Part shown: positions 14,235 through 32,911 of the stretch, in pieces
Numbering within the stretch: position 1 is the stretch's first letter
How the letters are laid out: each line of letters begins with the position of its first letter
NCBI GenBank assembly: GCA_965112735.1
Contig: OZ218952.1
Coordinates: 2,418,001-2,482,000 of the forward strand
Reading direction: 5' to 3'
DNA: 64,000 nucleotides
Source of the DNA: Phaeosaccion multiseriatum
Taxonomy: Eukaryota > Ochrophyta, other classes
Notes under the pieces: model-generated
Database searches by the model: none
What the model was told of the DNA's origin: nothing
Seen by the model: the letters and a program-made list of their open reading frames with translations, nothing else
Translations under genes and position numbers: made by a program

Positions 14235-14416
14235 CTGCTGCCGCTGCAACCCTCCCCCTTCTCCCCAGCCTTGACCTCCTGGGCAAGGCCTTCCTCCTGC
14301 TCGCTGGCTGGGCCATACAGGGCCTCTGCTAATGGAAGCTTGGATAGAAGAGTGCTGGGCTTCCGTCGCCGGCCTTTGCCTTTGTTGCATCGACTCGTCC
14401 GCCTCGCTGTCACCAT
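7321..14416 (-). CDS. Large low-complexity protein with an EF-hand-like segment
   Basis: Six exons close in frame to about 1506 residues: 14416-12083, 11808-10687, 10147-10079, 9853-9627, 9258-9199 and 8029-7321. The ATG at 14416 starts a basic stretch (MVTARRTSRCNKGKGRRRK). Exon 1 is mostly disordered, with poly-Ser, Gln, Glu and Ala runs. Exon 2 opens with a folded-looking region (VIRGYHRLAARLHVHERG, then YDVGERIRFYNQRKP) and an EF-hand-like loop (FVDPDSSTTVTREEFLSAAD). It then runs through a roughly 70-residue poly-Gly made by (TCC)n on the plus strand. Exon 4 is helical (VELEAHRIVQSHKRLLVAKS), and the last exon holds a second poly-Gly run. I do not recognise the protein. The single EF-like loop lacks some calcium ligands, so calcium binding is only a possibility. 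Confidence 0.7.
7599..7830. repeat. Coding (TCC)n microsatellite, poly-Gly on the minus strand
   Basis: About 70 TCC units with a few interruptions at the right end. It lies inside the last exon of the minus-strand EF-hand-like gene and is read as glycine. The flanking frame (VSPAAGEG before, RMLRLGDELGALERE after) stays open. Confidence 0.85.
8172..9172. repeat. 1-kb pure (TCC)n tract
   Basis: About 334 uninterrupted TCC units. It fills most of the intron between exons 9258-9199 and 8029-7321 of the minus-strand EF-hand-like gene, so the transcript would carry (GGA)n. Long polypurine/polypyrimidine mirror tracts of this kind can form triplex DNA, and GGA RNA can form quadruplexes. Frames across it encode only Ser, Arg or Gly homopolymers and are not genes. 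Confidence 0.97.
10384..10485. repeat. 34-bp tandem repeat, three units
   Basis: Three head-to-tail copies of a unit beginning ACGGAATGTAAAAGCAAGTA and ending GAGAGAAAGCCC, with small differences between copies. It lies in the intron between exons 11808-10687 and 10147-10079. Confidence 0.85.
10905..11192. repeat. Coding (TCC)n with TGC interruptions
   Basis: A TCC run of about 160 bp is followed by alternating TCC and TGC blocks. It is in exon 2 of the minus-strand EF-hand-like gene, read as poly-Gly with Ala blocks. Confidence 0.85.
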
Positions 14417-14781
14417 TGTTGCTTGGCTCGAGCCCCTTCGGCTCCTCTGAGCGTTCCTAAGACCCTCGTGCTATTCGGCTTGATGGCCTCCTATAGCCAG
14501 GAAGGGGGAGAAGAGGAAGGGAAAGGGGAGAGAGATCGCCCGAAAAATTACTATTAGGCATTTGGCCGTTTCAGAATCGTTTCAAGGGAGAATTATAATT
14601 GACTTATTCACACCTAAGAAACTGAAAGTGTTTCCGGGGCCCTTGAGGGGCCGGTGCAGGACAGCAAGTTGAGGACAGCTCCTAACGCGTTTTTTCGGCT
14701 GCAGCTGACGAGACGGCGAAGTCTGGTCAGGACGTGGCCCTTGGTGGTGCCCCTTCTCCCCCTCTTCTTTCCTTACTACTA
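14417..14781. promoter_or_regulatory. 5' flank of the EF-hand-like gene
   Basis: No reading frame of interest. It is AT-richer around 14545-14625 than its surroundings and is the only candidate promoter region for the minus-strand gene starting at 14416. No TATA box at a convincing distance was found. It is bounded upstream by the TIR element at 14782. Confidence 0.35.
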
Positions 14782-15200
14782 TCGGCCCCGTGCACGCCTA
14801 GCGGCCTAGGCTCTAGGCCGCTAGGCCGCTCGGCCTTCGGCCGAAATAGGCCTAGGCCGGCGGCCTCCGGCCGCTCTAGGCCGCTCACTTTTCAGCCCTA
14901 GGCGGTCTATAGCCCGCCTCTAGGCAGGCAGCCTCCCAGTGACCGTGGGCGCGTGCGTGGTGCCGCCCAGCCAGTGGGTAGCAGCACACCTGTAGGCCTG
15001 CACTCCTCGTAGGGCCAGCGAGGCGGAAAGAGACAACACGAACCAAGTCAAGTCTACTCCTCCCTTTTCCTTAACATTGGCTTAAAACTGACGACACTTG
15101 GGCGGGTTCCGGGCCAGCCCAGGGGCATATAGTTGGCGTCTCCCCTAGGCCGGGCAATTTTCCAAAATAGGCCTAGGCCGCTAGGCGTGCACGGGGCCGA
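14782..15200. mobile_element. 419-bp MITE-like element with 30-bp perfect TIRs
   Basis: The left end begins TCGGCCCCGTGCACGCCTAG, and the right end is its exact reverse complement over about 30 bp, finishing at 15200. Sub-terminal sequence is a run of short GGCCTAGGCC palindromes (14800-14900, 15170-15185). Both flanks read CTACTA, and the right flank continues as a (TAC)n tract. The element therefore either duplicated a 6-bp target or landed in an existing microsatellite. It has no coding capacity. Between the TIRs I see nothing else recognisable. Confidence 0.85.
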
Positions 15201-15254
15201 CTACTACTCCTACTGCTACTACTACTACTACTACTACTACTCCTACTACTACTG

Positions 15255-15319
<65 letters not shown>

Positions 15320-15338
15320 GCTACTACTACTACTACTG

Positions 15339-15423
<85 letters not shown>

Positions 15424-15445
15424 CACTACTACTACCACTACTCCT
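15201..15445. repeat. (TAC)n microsatellite
   Basis: About 80 TAC units with a few TCC, TGC and CAC variants, directly against the right end of the TIR element. It lies 3' of the coiled-coil gene on the minus strand, in its probable 3' flank. Confidence 0.95.
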
Positions 15446-15459
15446 CCCCCTCTCGGTTC

Positions 15460-17216
15460 TTAGCCGCCTGAAGCCTGCACTGATCGCAGAGCGACCAAAT
15501 CTTCTGTGACGAGAGGCTGCTGTGCGATGGCGCGAAGAGCCTGTTCAGCGACCTTGTCCTTGAAGCGCTGCATATGCCTGCGTTCATCCAGCAAGGTCTG
15601 CAGCACGAGCGCCTGCTCCTCCTCCACCGAGGCGAGGTTAATGCCCATACGCAGCCGCTGCCGATGAATCCACGACTTGGCCTTTCTCTTCTGAGCTTCC
15701 AAGTGGGCTTGGGCTTGGACATACGCTCTTTCAAGCTGTTCGCGCTGCCTCTCTGCCATTCGGGCTTTCTCGGACATACCAGCTGCTATTCCATCATATC
15801 CCCTATCCCCACCTCCTCTTCCTCCTCCTCCTCCGGCGAAGGAAGACGAAGTTGAAGAGGGTAGCAACCCGACTGTGGGGGTGATGACCGGGGCGGTATG
15901 AACCAGACGAGACTGCTTCTCCTTGCTCAGCCAGGGTGCGCTCTCTGCTGGCGAGGCAGCACCACCGGCGCTCGCAGAGGCAGCAGCAGCAGCAGCGGCG
16001 GCGGCAGACTGAACCATCCTACTACCCCCCCCCCTCGGCCCCAGCTTTGCATCGAGGATGGCGCGCTGCTGAGCCACGCTTTGGTGCAGCTGTCGCTCGT
16101 GAACCTGCCACTCCGAGTCCAGGCGGCGCAGCTGCAAGCCGATGGCGTGATCCAAGTGAAAGTGCTCATACTCCGCCCACCGTTGCTTCATGCCGAGCCG
16201 CATCATCTCCTCGAGTGCGGCAAAGTTTCCGACATGAATGTCCTCGGCAGAAAGAGAAGCAGTTGTCACGCGAGGGTTGAAGAGAGCATCGCTGGCGCTG
16301 CCCCCACTGGTATAGCTGTTGCCACTGCAGCAGCTACTGTTGCCGCTACTACTCCCACTACCGCTCCTCTTTAGGCTCGGCCTGCCACTGCCGCCGCTGC
16401 TCTTGTACGCGTCTCCACGGGCCAAGTCAAAAGAGGGGTGAGGAGGGAGCGGGCGAGTGGACGAGGGCAGAAGCGCGGGGCTTTCACCGTCAGACCTTCT
16501 TCCTCTGCCTCTACTACTGCTCCTGCTTCCGCCACTACCATTACTACTACTGCTACTATTATTGCTGCTGCTGCTGCTGCTGCTGCTACCACTACTCCCT
16601 CGCACTATCTTCTCTCTCTCCACCCGCTGCTTCTCGAGCAAGTCCCTCCAACTCTTTTGCCTGCGCTGACCCTGAATGCGAAAGTGGCGCTCAGTTTCTA
16701 CTGCCAGTAGGCTGTCTATCTTCTTGCTCAGCATTTCGGGGCTGTGCATTGCGGCTGCGGTTCTTGCATTCAGCCCGGAAGCCGCCATAGCGAGGGCGGA
16801 CGGTGCCGATCCTCCTCTCCGCGCAGCAGCCTCCTCCCTCCGCATAAGGTCCACGAGCTGGGCTGAGTACTTCGATTCATACTGTATCACGAGAGCGAAT
16901 GGAATGAGGGCAAGAGTAATTGGCACAATTAGTAGGGGGAAGAAATAGCAACAACCCCCCCCCGTCGTAGAGGCTCAGTAGAGTAAGGAAGGCCTTCTTA
17001 TTCTTTCGGCATGCGGCAGGTACGTCTATCAATCCTCCTGCTCATCTTATCACGGATAAAGAGAGACAGATAGACAGACGGCAGAAAAAAAAGGGGTCGC
17101 CAGATCCTCCCACTCACGGGCGTGCTTTCAAGTATAGCCTCCAGTCTGCGCCTCTGCTGCTCGTGCGTGACCCTTAGGGTCTCGAGTCGCTCCTGTGCGC
17201 TTCTCCGGGTTGCCAT
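15460..17216 (-). CDS. Coiled-coil protein of unknown function
   Basis: Two exons, 17216-17118 and 16881-15460, join in frame to about 506 residues. The ATG at 17216 begins MATRRSAQERLETLRVTHEQ. The frame is open further upstream but only to non-ATG codons. The protein is helical and charged at both ends (KSWRDLLEKQRVEREK; ARMAERQREQLERAYVQAQ) with Ser-, Gly- and Ala-rich disordered stretches between. A recurring pattern of Trp, Arg and Gln (MKQRWAEYEHFHLDHAIGLQ) suggests a folded coiled-coil core. No enzyme motif is visible and I do not recognise the family. It is divergent from the ARM/EF-hand gene that starts at 17399. Confidence 0.72.
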
Positions 17217-17398
17217 GGCCTCCTCTACGGCCTCCCGCGTCTTCAGCTCTGTGCGAGGTCTCGCCGCCCTCGGACAATTCCGTAACCTCCTTTTTGGGGC
17301 GGGATGAAAAAGCGGGAAGGAGACGACACAGGCTCCTTCCCTCAAGAGGATTGTGTGCGCCTTGTGATCATGCCCAGTGTATAAAACAGGGGGTGGAG
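17217..17398. promoter_or_regulatory. Short bidirectional promoter region
   Basis: The 182 bp between two divergent ATGs (17216 minus, 17399 plus). A TATAAAA string lies at 17380-17386, but it is only about 13-19 bp from the plus-strand ATG, so its role is doubtful. True transcription starts are unknown. Confidence 0.4.
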
Positions 17399-24396
<6,998 letters not shown>

Positions 24397-24737
24397 AAGA
24401 CGGAGCACCACAAGCTACAGAGCACCCTCATCATCACCTTCGGTCATGTCGACATGATAAAAGAACATAAAGCCAGCCGTAAACCCCTTCATTCAACTGA
24501 AATTGGTATTAACTCCCTCTCTTGTCCGCCCCCACTCCTCCCCCATTCTCCAGTCTTCTATCGTGGGCTCAGCACAAGGGGACCACACGAAAGCAGCCCC
24601 TGCCCCCCCGCCGGCAGCTTGGCCTTCCAAGACGTCGAAGCTGCTGTTTACCACCACCACCGCTACCACCACCTCCTCCTCCCCCTCTTCCTCTCTAGTC
24701 CCTCCCTCACCCACTCGCAATCAATCCCCCTCTTCCC
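24397..24737. other. Convergent intergenic region
   Basis: 341 bp between the stop of the ARM/EF-hand gene (plus) and the stop of AQR (minus). It should hold both 3' UTRs and terminators. Only short pyrimidine-rich and CACCAC repeats are visible. Confidence 0.5.
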
Positions 24738-25422
24738 TCAATCCTCCTCCTCGTCGTCCTCCATAGCCCCATCATCAGCATCTCCTTCGTCGTCTGCAGC
24801 CCCTTCATCATCCTCGTCGGCTTCAGCTTCGGTGGCCCTCGGGGGCGTGGCACCGCCCTCCCTCACGGCTTTCTCCTCCTCCCCCGTTGCCTTGGCTCTC
24901 TTGGCTGCCTGCTCCGCCTCCTGCTCCTCCAAGTGCTGCTGAAGCATTTGCTCCTGCATCTCTTGCTGCTGCACCACCGAGTGATGTGCGTGAAGTGCCA
25001 TCTGCGCCATTTGGTGCACCACCGTTCCCAAGTGCGTCACTCCGCTCACCTCCAGCACCTCCCCCTGAGGGCGGCCCCCGGTGGGTCGTTGAGTGGGGTG
25101 TCGCTCCCCAATCACAAGTTGCAGCTTGGACGGGCGCTTCAGGAGCTGGGAGAAGGTGGGGGACAGCTCGTAGCAGTTCTCAAAGAGGCTCGTCCGGCAA
25201 AACACATAGAGCCTGAGTGAGATGAGCGAGAGAGCGACAAAAGGAGAGGAAAGGGACGGCGTGTGTGTGATATCAGGACAAGGGTGGGCAGGAGCGACAA
25301 CGGACATGTTGTTGCGTTGTGGTCAGGACGAAGGGTGTGAAACACAGCAAGAGGTAGGAGGAAGGGATAAATCAAGAGAGGGAGAGAGAGATGGGCGGTG
25401 CCTTATCATGGCTCCTACCCGC

Positions 25423-25456
<34 letters not shown>

Positions 25457-28400
25457 CACACACACTTACCCTAATCTCGCTCGAGACATGGCCACCACAA
25501 GACGCCTCACGTCCCTCAGATGCCCCACTGACTTGGTCCGCACCAGCGACAGCAGCACGTAGTCGTTCTGCTGCCCCTGGTATCGATCCACCGTCGTCAC
25601 CCTGGCAGGCATGCCAAACAGTGGCGAGTTTTGGCAGCGCTGAGACAGCACGTCTCGGATCAGCATCTTCTGGCCATTGTAGGTGGCGAGGATGGTAATC
25701 TTCTCCGCGGGGTAGCCCTGCAGCCGCATGTACTGGTACATGGCCACCGCCATCTCGGCCTCGCCCAAGTTTTGGTAAAAGTGCGGCGTTGGCGTGAACT
25801 CCCCCTGTCCCTGAAAGTCGGGGACATCAATGGCCTGATACTCCAGCGCAAGCCCACCATTCGCTCGCGTGTAGTCTGCCGCCCGACTAGCCCCTGCCGT
25901 CGCCGCCCCTGCCCCTGCCGCGTCCAGTCCTCGCACCACGGGGAGATCACCGAGGGCATCGTATCTCCAGCTGTAGAGGGCAGAGATGGAGGGCCGGGCT
26001 CTTCCCTGCGCGTTGAGCTGCACAGCAGGGGTGCCCAGGCGGATGAAGCGAGTGAAGAGAGACTGGTCCAGCTTGGAGTATTTCTGAAAGGCCATGGACT
26101 TGACCACGGGTGGCAGCTGATGGTGGTCCCCAATGAGCACCACCCGCTTTAGCCGGCAGCCCTCTACCTTGTCCACCTCCTGTGGTTATGAAAGTGGGAA
26201 TGTGATGGCGAGAGAGGGGAGAAAGAGAGAGAGAGGCGATGGTAATGGACGGTAATGAGTGTCGTGTGATGTGGGTGGGTGATGATGGGATATGTGTGTA
26301 CGAGTGGGCGCATAGGCGAGCATCGCAAACGATACGATGCAAAAGCAAGCGCCACATAAAAACCATACGACACACACCACAACGCGCACCACACCCACAC
26401 GCACGCACCCACACGCACGCACCTGCAGCATCATGGGGATGAACGTCTCCACCTCAAGGATCTGCGCGGACTCCTCCATGATGAGGGAGTCATACTTGAA
26501 GCCGAGCCCCACGAGCTTGCGCCGCATCAGGGCGGCATGTGTACACGTCATGGCCACCACACGGGCCTGGCGGGGGGAGGCAGGGGGGGGGGAGGGAGAG
26601 GGAGGGAGAGAGAGTTAGAGAGAGAGAGTGAGTGAGATAGAGAGGAAGAGCAGGCTACCCGCTACTCCACACAGACCATCACCTGATCACAAAGAGATCT
26701 TTCCTCCCTCCCTCCCCCTCTCTTCTTCTCTCACCTGCTTGGTGAGCAAGTAATCCGCTCTGGCCCCCATGGTCCTGAGCAGCTCGAAGGCCCTATAGTC
26801 CGCCAGCTCCTCGAACAGCCCCGCCAGGTGCTTGTAACACCCCTTGGCCACCTCCAGGTCTGCCTGCAGGTCCTCCCCACGGAAGAGGGGCTGCCCCGGC
26901 GCGTTGGAGAAGAACTCCTTGAAGGGAAACAGCTCCTGCACTAACCCCGCGTGTGCGTGTCCCTGCTCCTTCTTCCTCGTCGCACTCCTCTTGCCCCCCC
27001 CACCCCCTTGGGCCTGGGCTTGTGCCTGTGCCATCTCTGCCTCGAATCGCTCAATTCTCGAGGTGACGTGAAAGAGCTTGAAATACTCCGCCGTCTCGCA
27101 CGTGTCCCCCACATCCCCCTCCACCCCAATGCTCCTCGCCAGGCGCTGTACCTCCTCCAACAGCTTCAAGCGGCGTGCGAGTGTGTAATTCACTCGACCC
27201 CACTTGGAAAAGTCTCTCCCTGACTCCGCCCTCAACTCCTTCTCACCCGCACCCAGTCGGATCAAATGCCGTTCGTCAAAGTCACGCTCCAGCAGCTTCT
27301 CAAAGAGATCGTTCAAGGCGGCGTTACTGTGGGCCACCAGTAGCATGCGCTGCCCCGGGAAGCTGTGGTAAATGTTGCAGATGATCTGCACAGCCACGTC
27401 GGTCTTTCCCGTACCGGGCGGCCCGACGATCATGGTGAGGCCGGGATTCATGCCGCTGCGAATGGCCTCGAGCTGCACGGGTGTGAAGCGCACCTTGTTC
27501 TGATTGGGAATGTCCTCCGGGTAAGGGCCCGGGTGCGGCATGCGATAAGGCCGCACCTCCACCACCTCCCCCTCTCCTTCCTCCGCCCCTCCCTCTGGAG
27601 CACCACCACCAGCCGAACCTGATGACACCGCCCCCTCCTCCTTCTTCTTGGGAGTGCCCCTGAACGACAGCTTGAAGGGCGGGGAAGGCACAGCATCGTC
27701 GTCGCCACCCATGGGCAGCGCATTCCCCTCCTCGTCCTGGAACACTACCTTTGTGTCTGGGAAAGCCTCCTTGACGTGTTGTGCATCGAGCAATGTGTCT
27801 CGAAAGTCCACCCCCGAAGTAAGCTGCCCCGCCTTGGGCAAGCTCCGATAGTGAGCCCCTGCAGGGTCTCCATAGCCCAGGAAAATGTCATGCAGCCAGG
27901 GGGGCACACTCCGCCCCACTGCGGCGGTGTTCATGAGGTCCCGGATGGTCTCGAGAATGCCCTTGAAGTTGTTCTCCTTTGCTTTGCGGCGAATCACCAG
28001 GTTGAACTGGTCATAGCACTCGTTGCCAGACTGCATATCCGCGTGGTACTGGGCGGCGTCGAGGCGTCCACGGAGGGTGCGCTTGTTTCCCTTGGCAAAG
28101 GGCCGGTCGGGCTGTGTGTGTGGGGGGGGTGGGAGGAGGGAGAGAGCGAGCGAGATGTCAGGGGGTTCAGGGGGTGGGGAGGTGAGTGTTTAGAGGCGCA
28201 TGGAAGAAGGAAAAAAGGGCAAAATGGGGGGAGGGGCAGGGGGGCTGACGCCCACATTCAAAATACCTTCCTCCCCAACGCGTTCTCACGTATGGTTTCG
28301 TCCCTCTCACTCCTTCCCTCCCTCCCTCACTCTCTTTCACTCATTCACCCCCTTTCACTCACTCATTCACTCACTCACCCACTTCCTCCCTCCCTCATTC

Positions 28401-31400
28401 ATCCACTCCATCCCTCTATCCCTTCCTCATTCCCACACTCACCTTGGTGGGGTCGTTCATGACGTTATCCTCCTCGTCCCTCTGCTCGTACACCTCCATG
28501 CCCCGCACCGCCACGACCCCGTACATACCACAAAAGTCCTCGTGCTGCTCTCCTCCTCGCCTCTTCTTGTGGTCACCACCTCCACCCTTGTTGTGCAGCT
28601 GCTGCTGCTGCTCCATCGACATGTAGGCTTCGCCCCCTCCACGCTTGGGCCCCACTATGCTCACCAGAAACACGATATCGTGCTCCCGGAGGTTGTCCCA
28701 CTCCTCACGAACGTCGCCTCGGAACCCGTTGACGCTGAATTCGACCTCTGCCTTGACTTGTGCAGGCACTCTCTCCCCCAAGAGAGGCTCCTTCACCTCC
28801 CGAATGGAGAAGCGAGCCGCAGGAGCAGCCATCCTCGCCCAGCCATCAAACTTGGTGGCATTGACAGGCACTGCAATGCCCTGGTCCTGCGCCTCCGCGG
28901 CAATAAAGTGGTCCACAGTGGGGTTCATCCTGGTAATGGCGTCTACCAAGTCGTCTCTAATCTCGTAGGCGCTCTCCAGCCGAAAGAGGTTAAAGTTACG
29001 CAGCAGGTAGTCGTGGAAAGTGAGGAACTGCAGATTGAGCTTCGGAAGGGCCATGACCTGCCCTCCGTAGAACTGCCCCAAGGGCACGAGGTTGGCGTCC
29101 CACAGCAGCGCCTCAGAGGGCATGATGGGCGTAGCGTTGATTTGCTGCAAATGGCTGTCTCTCCTGGCAAAGTGGTTCACCAGCATCTCCAGGACAAGCG
29201 CTGGCGACGACGACTCTGATGCTGACACCAGCGCTCCTCCTCCTCCTCCTCCTCCTCCTCCTCCTCCTCCACCACCACCACCACCACCGCCGCCACCATT
29301 CCCCTGCTGCTGCACCAGCTTCAGACGCTCGCCGATTTCGATTAGCGTTTCTGTCGGAAGAGCCCCTAGTGTCTCCAGCAGATAGGCCCTCTGACCCGCC
29401 GCGGCGATGCTCGCAAACGGTAGCTCTGGCAGGACCTGTTGGTAATACTTAAAGGCCAGGCGCTGCAGCAGGTGCATGTTGGTGTAGTGCTCACTCATAA
29501 CGTCGTGATCTGTAAGGGGGGCGCCCGTTTGGTCATTGATCTCGAAGCGCAGGTAGAATTTGAGCATGTCCAGCAGTTGACAGAATAAGCGCCCCTGCAG
29601 CAGCGTAGGAGGAGGAGAGAGAGGGGGGAGGGATGGGGGGAGGAGGAGGAGGTGGAGGAAAGAGTTGTTAATACCCGCACGGAGATAAGAAAGGAGAGGA
29701 GAGAGGAAACAAGAGAAGGGAATCAAAGAAAGGGAAAATGACATAAAAGTCCCTCGCCCCCCCCCCCTCGCAATTACCAATCCACGTGTGGCTCGAGCTC
29801 ACACACATATACTCACTCACACACACGAAGTCACACACACACACACACACGAAGTCGCACACACACACACACACACACAATCACACACACCTGCCCCTTT
29901 CTCCTGGCCAGAGCGCTGAGAGAGCAACGCTCCGCCACGCCCATGTCGAGCAGCACCACCCTTAGGAAACGCCTTGTGGGCAGCTGGCAGAGAAGGTCAA
30001 TGAGCAGCTCCAGGCAGCGCTCGCAGAAGCGCACTTCCTCCACCTCCTGCCGCTTCTCCTGACTTGTCAGCGCGGGTTTCTTCTTCGTCTTCTTCTTCTG
30101 CTGCTGCTCTCCCCCCTCTCCGCCCTCCCCCTCCTCCTCCACCACATCCTCCTCATCCTCCTCCCCTTGTGGCGCGTGAAAGCCCTCCGCCACCTTGAGG
30201 AAGCTCCTGACCAGCGCGGGGACGAAGGTTGACTCATACTTCTCCAAGCCACTCGTCGCCACATCGGCACCATCACCATCGGCACCTCCTTCTCCCGCCG
30301 CCCTTCGCGCCTGCAAGACCTGCCAGTGCCTCTGCAGCTGCGGATAAGCAGCCAGCTCCAGACGCAGCCTTCCGGGCTTCAACGCCGCCCACAGAGGTAG
30401 CGAGAAGAGCCGCAACACACTGGCCCGCACGGCAGGCTGCTCCAAGCTCTGCCCCACGTTGATGAAGAAGCGAATCAAATGTGTGCGCTCAAGCATGCTT
30501 AATGACTCCTTCTTCTTCTTGTCCTTGTCCTTGTCTCCGGTGTCATCCCCCTCCCCATCCGCCACATAGAGGCCCAGCACCGCTTCGAGAAAGACGGCGA
30601 ATACCGCGGCAGGTGACGAAACCGCCTTGTTCGCAGCTGTGGTCTCCTCCCCACCACCCTCTTCTCCTCCCTTCCCTCCGATGCCAATCGCCGCCCACAC
30701 ATCATTCCCTTGGCTAAACTTCTCATTGAGCATGAGCACCACACTCATCACGTGTGCCTTGCCCCTCTTGCCCCCCTTCTTGGTGGTAGCAGTACCAGCA
30801 AAGTTTGGCCAGAGGTAGTTCTCCAGATAGCAGCTGAACTCCAACAGCTGCAATCGAGCGGATGCCATCTCAGACCGTTGCTGGTGCTGGTGCTGCTGTC
30901 CACTCTCCCCACCGCCCCCGTCCAGCTCTTCGCGGTAGATCTTCTCCACCTGAATTCATAGAGAGGGGACGCATTCATTTGTTTGTTTCGTGTCAGGTAG
31001 GGCCGCAGTCAGACGGGAGGGGCTGAAAGACAAAGCAAGCGGATGACAGTGAAGAGCAGAGCAGAGAAAGGGAAAGGCGGGGCCTTCTTGAAATAGACGC
31101 ACAGAACTGCATATCGAGCACTGAGCAGAGTTCCCCAAGTAGGCAACTTCTCCCTTGCTAGTTCTATCCTCATATCCTCACGTCCTCCCCCCTCCCCCAC
31201 CCTCCAGTCACCCCCTCCCCCTTCTCTCCTCTCGCCCCTCGCCCGCTGTTGCACGTCATATCCTAACGCCCCCCCCCCCCTCTCCTTTCCTTTCGCCCCT
31301 CGCCTCCTCGCTCACCAACTCGGGCTTGAACGTCCGAGTCTTTGCAGTCGTGCTCGCCGGTGCCCAGTTCTCATTCGCGACTGCAGTGAGGCTGTCGGTG

Positions 31401-32209
31401 AGAATCTCAGACACTGTGGGTGCAGGACCTCCCACACGCTTCCTCTTCTTGCCACCGTCCTGCTGCTGGCCCGGAGGAGGCCCCGGGGGCGGTCCCGGGA
31501 CCTGCCCAGGGAAGAGCTGTGGCTGGAGCGAGTTGCCCATTGGGTACATGGGAGCCACCTGCTGCTGCTGCTTGAACGAGCCTGTCCCTGTCCCTGCCCC
31601 GCGGCCTCCTCCACCGCCACGCCCCCCTCGCCCTCCTCCTCGCCCTCCTCCTCGCCCTCCCCCTGATCCTCGCCCACCACCTCGCCCGCCACCTCTGGTA
31701 CTTCCCTTACCCCCCCGGCCCCTCGTACTGCCTTTCCCCTTCGCTGGGCTGGGCTTGTACGTTGCTTTCGCGTCGGTGCCGTCAGCAGCAGGAGTAGTGG
31801 CACTGTCATCAGCAGTATTATCATCTCCTTCGCTCGCGTCGGCTGTAGCTTCTCCTGCTGCTGCAGCGCCGTCGCCGTTGGTGGCTTTGGTCTGTTCCTC
31901 CCCTCCATCCACCTCCATATCTTCGCCCTCTTTGGCTGCAGCTGCCACTGCTACTGCCGGAGACTTTCCCTTTCCCTTGGCCTTCTTCTTCCCCTTCGTC
32001 GGTGTTTCGGTCTCGTCCTCTGCTGGAGCATCGGCCTCACCAGCCTTGGCCGGAGGTGGGGACGGGGCAGGATCTTCGCCCGCCTCCGATGCATCAGCAG
32101 TCGCTGTGCCTGCCGCCGATTCTTCCCCCTCCTCCTTCTTCTTCTTCCCCGAGGTGGCAGCACGGCCACCGCTCTTCCTTCGCCCCCCTCCCTTCTTGGG
32201 GGTAGCCAT
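24738..32209 (-). CDS. AQR: Aquarius, intron-binding spliceosomal helicase
   Basis: Aquarius (IBP160) is an SF1 helicase that binds the intron upstream of the branch site and links splicing to snoRNP and R-loop biology in the nucleus. Seven exons close in frame to 1936 residues: 32209-31316, 30949-29891, 29594-28443, 28111-26735, 26566-26423, 26179-25470 and 25212-24738. Matches to the family run along the whole length: [36 protein letters not shown], Walker [14 protein letters not shown] (near 27400-27425), [39 protein letters not shown] and [18 protein letters not shown]. The first ~230 residues are an extra extension: acidic and Ala-rich, then RGG-box repeats near 31615-31735. It joins the conserved N-terminus ([14 protein letters not shown]) directly. 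Another Gly run interrupts the helical region near residue 720. Confidence 0.96.
29836..29891. repeat. (CA)n tract at an AQR donor site
   Basis: CA-rich sequence, on the transcript strand (GT)n, begins at the donor after the exon ending at 29891 (CAG/GTGTGTG) and continues about 55 bp. Confidence 0.8.
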
Positions 32210-32481
32210 CGCAGAGAAGATGGAGAGGGGAGAAGACAGGGGGAGGCCCCGGGGGGTAACCTATTTTACTCTTAGGCAATGATATCCCACCATCACGGCC
32301 TCACTGCCTGCCAACCAGTGAATGAAAGGTGAAAGGAAAAATCAAAGTGATTTTTAAATATGGAGACCACCCGCCTTCCAAATGTTCCTCCTCCTGCTCC
32401 CGCAGACGCCGCCGCCGCCGCCGCTGCTGCTGTTGCTGTTGCTCCAGCACCAAGCGGCTGACTGGCTACTGTATCACTGTA
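32210..32481. promoter_or_regulatory. 5' flank of AQR and 3' flank of the TBC gene
   Basis: 272 bp between two tandem minus-strand genes. It includes an AT-rich patch (32330-32365) and CTG/CCG triplet runs (32405-32445). No clear core promoter element was seen. Confidence 0.35.
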
Positions 32482-32876
32482 TCAGCCCAGGTGGTGCTGT
32501 GAGTTCTCGAATAGAAAGCTGAGAATGAAGGCCTGACTTAACAGGGGCTCAATCTCGCCTTCTCCCCACTCCTTCGTGGGCAGTGTTTGCAGAAACATGA
32601 TGACTTCGTGCTCGTCCATCCCCTGCAGGTCTGCGCTAAACTTGCACAGCAGAGCGGCACACCTACATGCACATTCAGGAGTGTGCACAGAGGGACGTAA
32701 GGGAAGAGGAGGAGGAGCGGGAGAAGGAGGAGGAGGAGGAGGAGAAGAGGAGGGAGAGGAGGGAGAGGAGAGGAGAAGGAGGACGACGAAGAGAGTTTAG
32801 GCTCATTGAAGACAAGCCTCGCACGGATCCAAGGGGGGGGGGGGGGTGAAGCGAACCTAGGTTCTTTGTATCAACT

Positions 32877-32911
<35 letters not shown>

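Noticed and set aside
17380-17386. TATAAAA box for the ARM/EF-hand gene
   Set aside because: Only about 13-19 bp from the ATG, too close for a standard TATA-driven start. Kept only as a remark.
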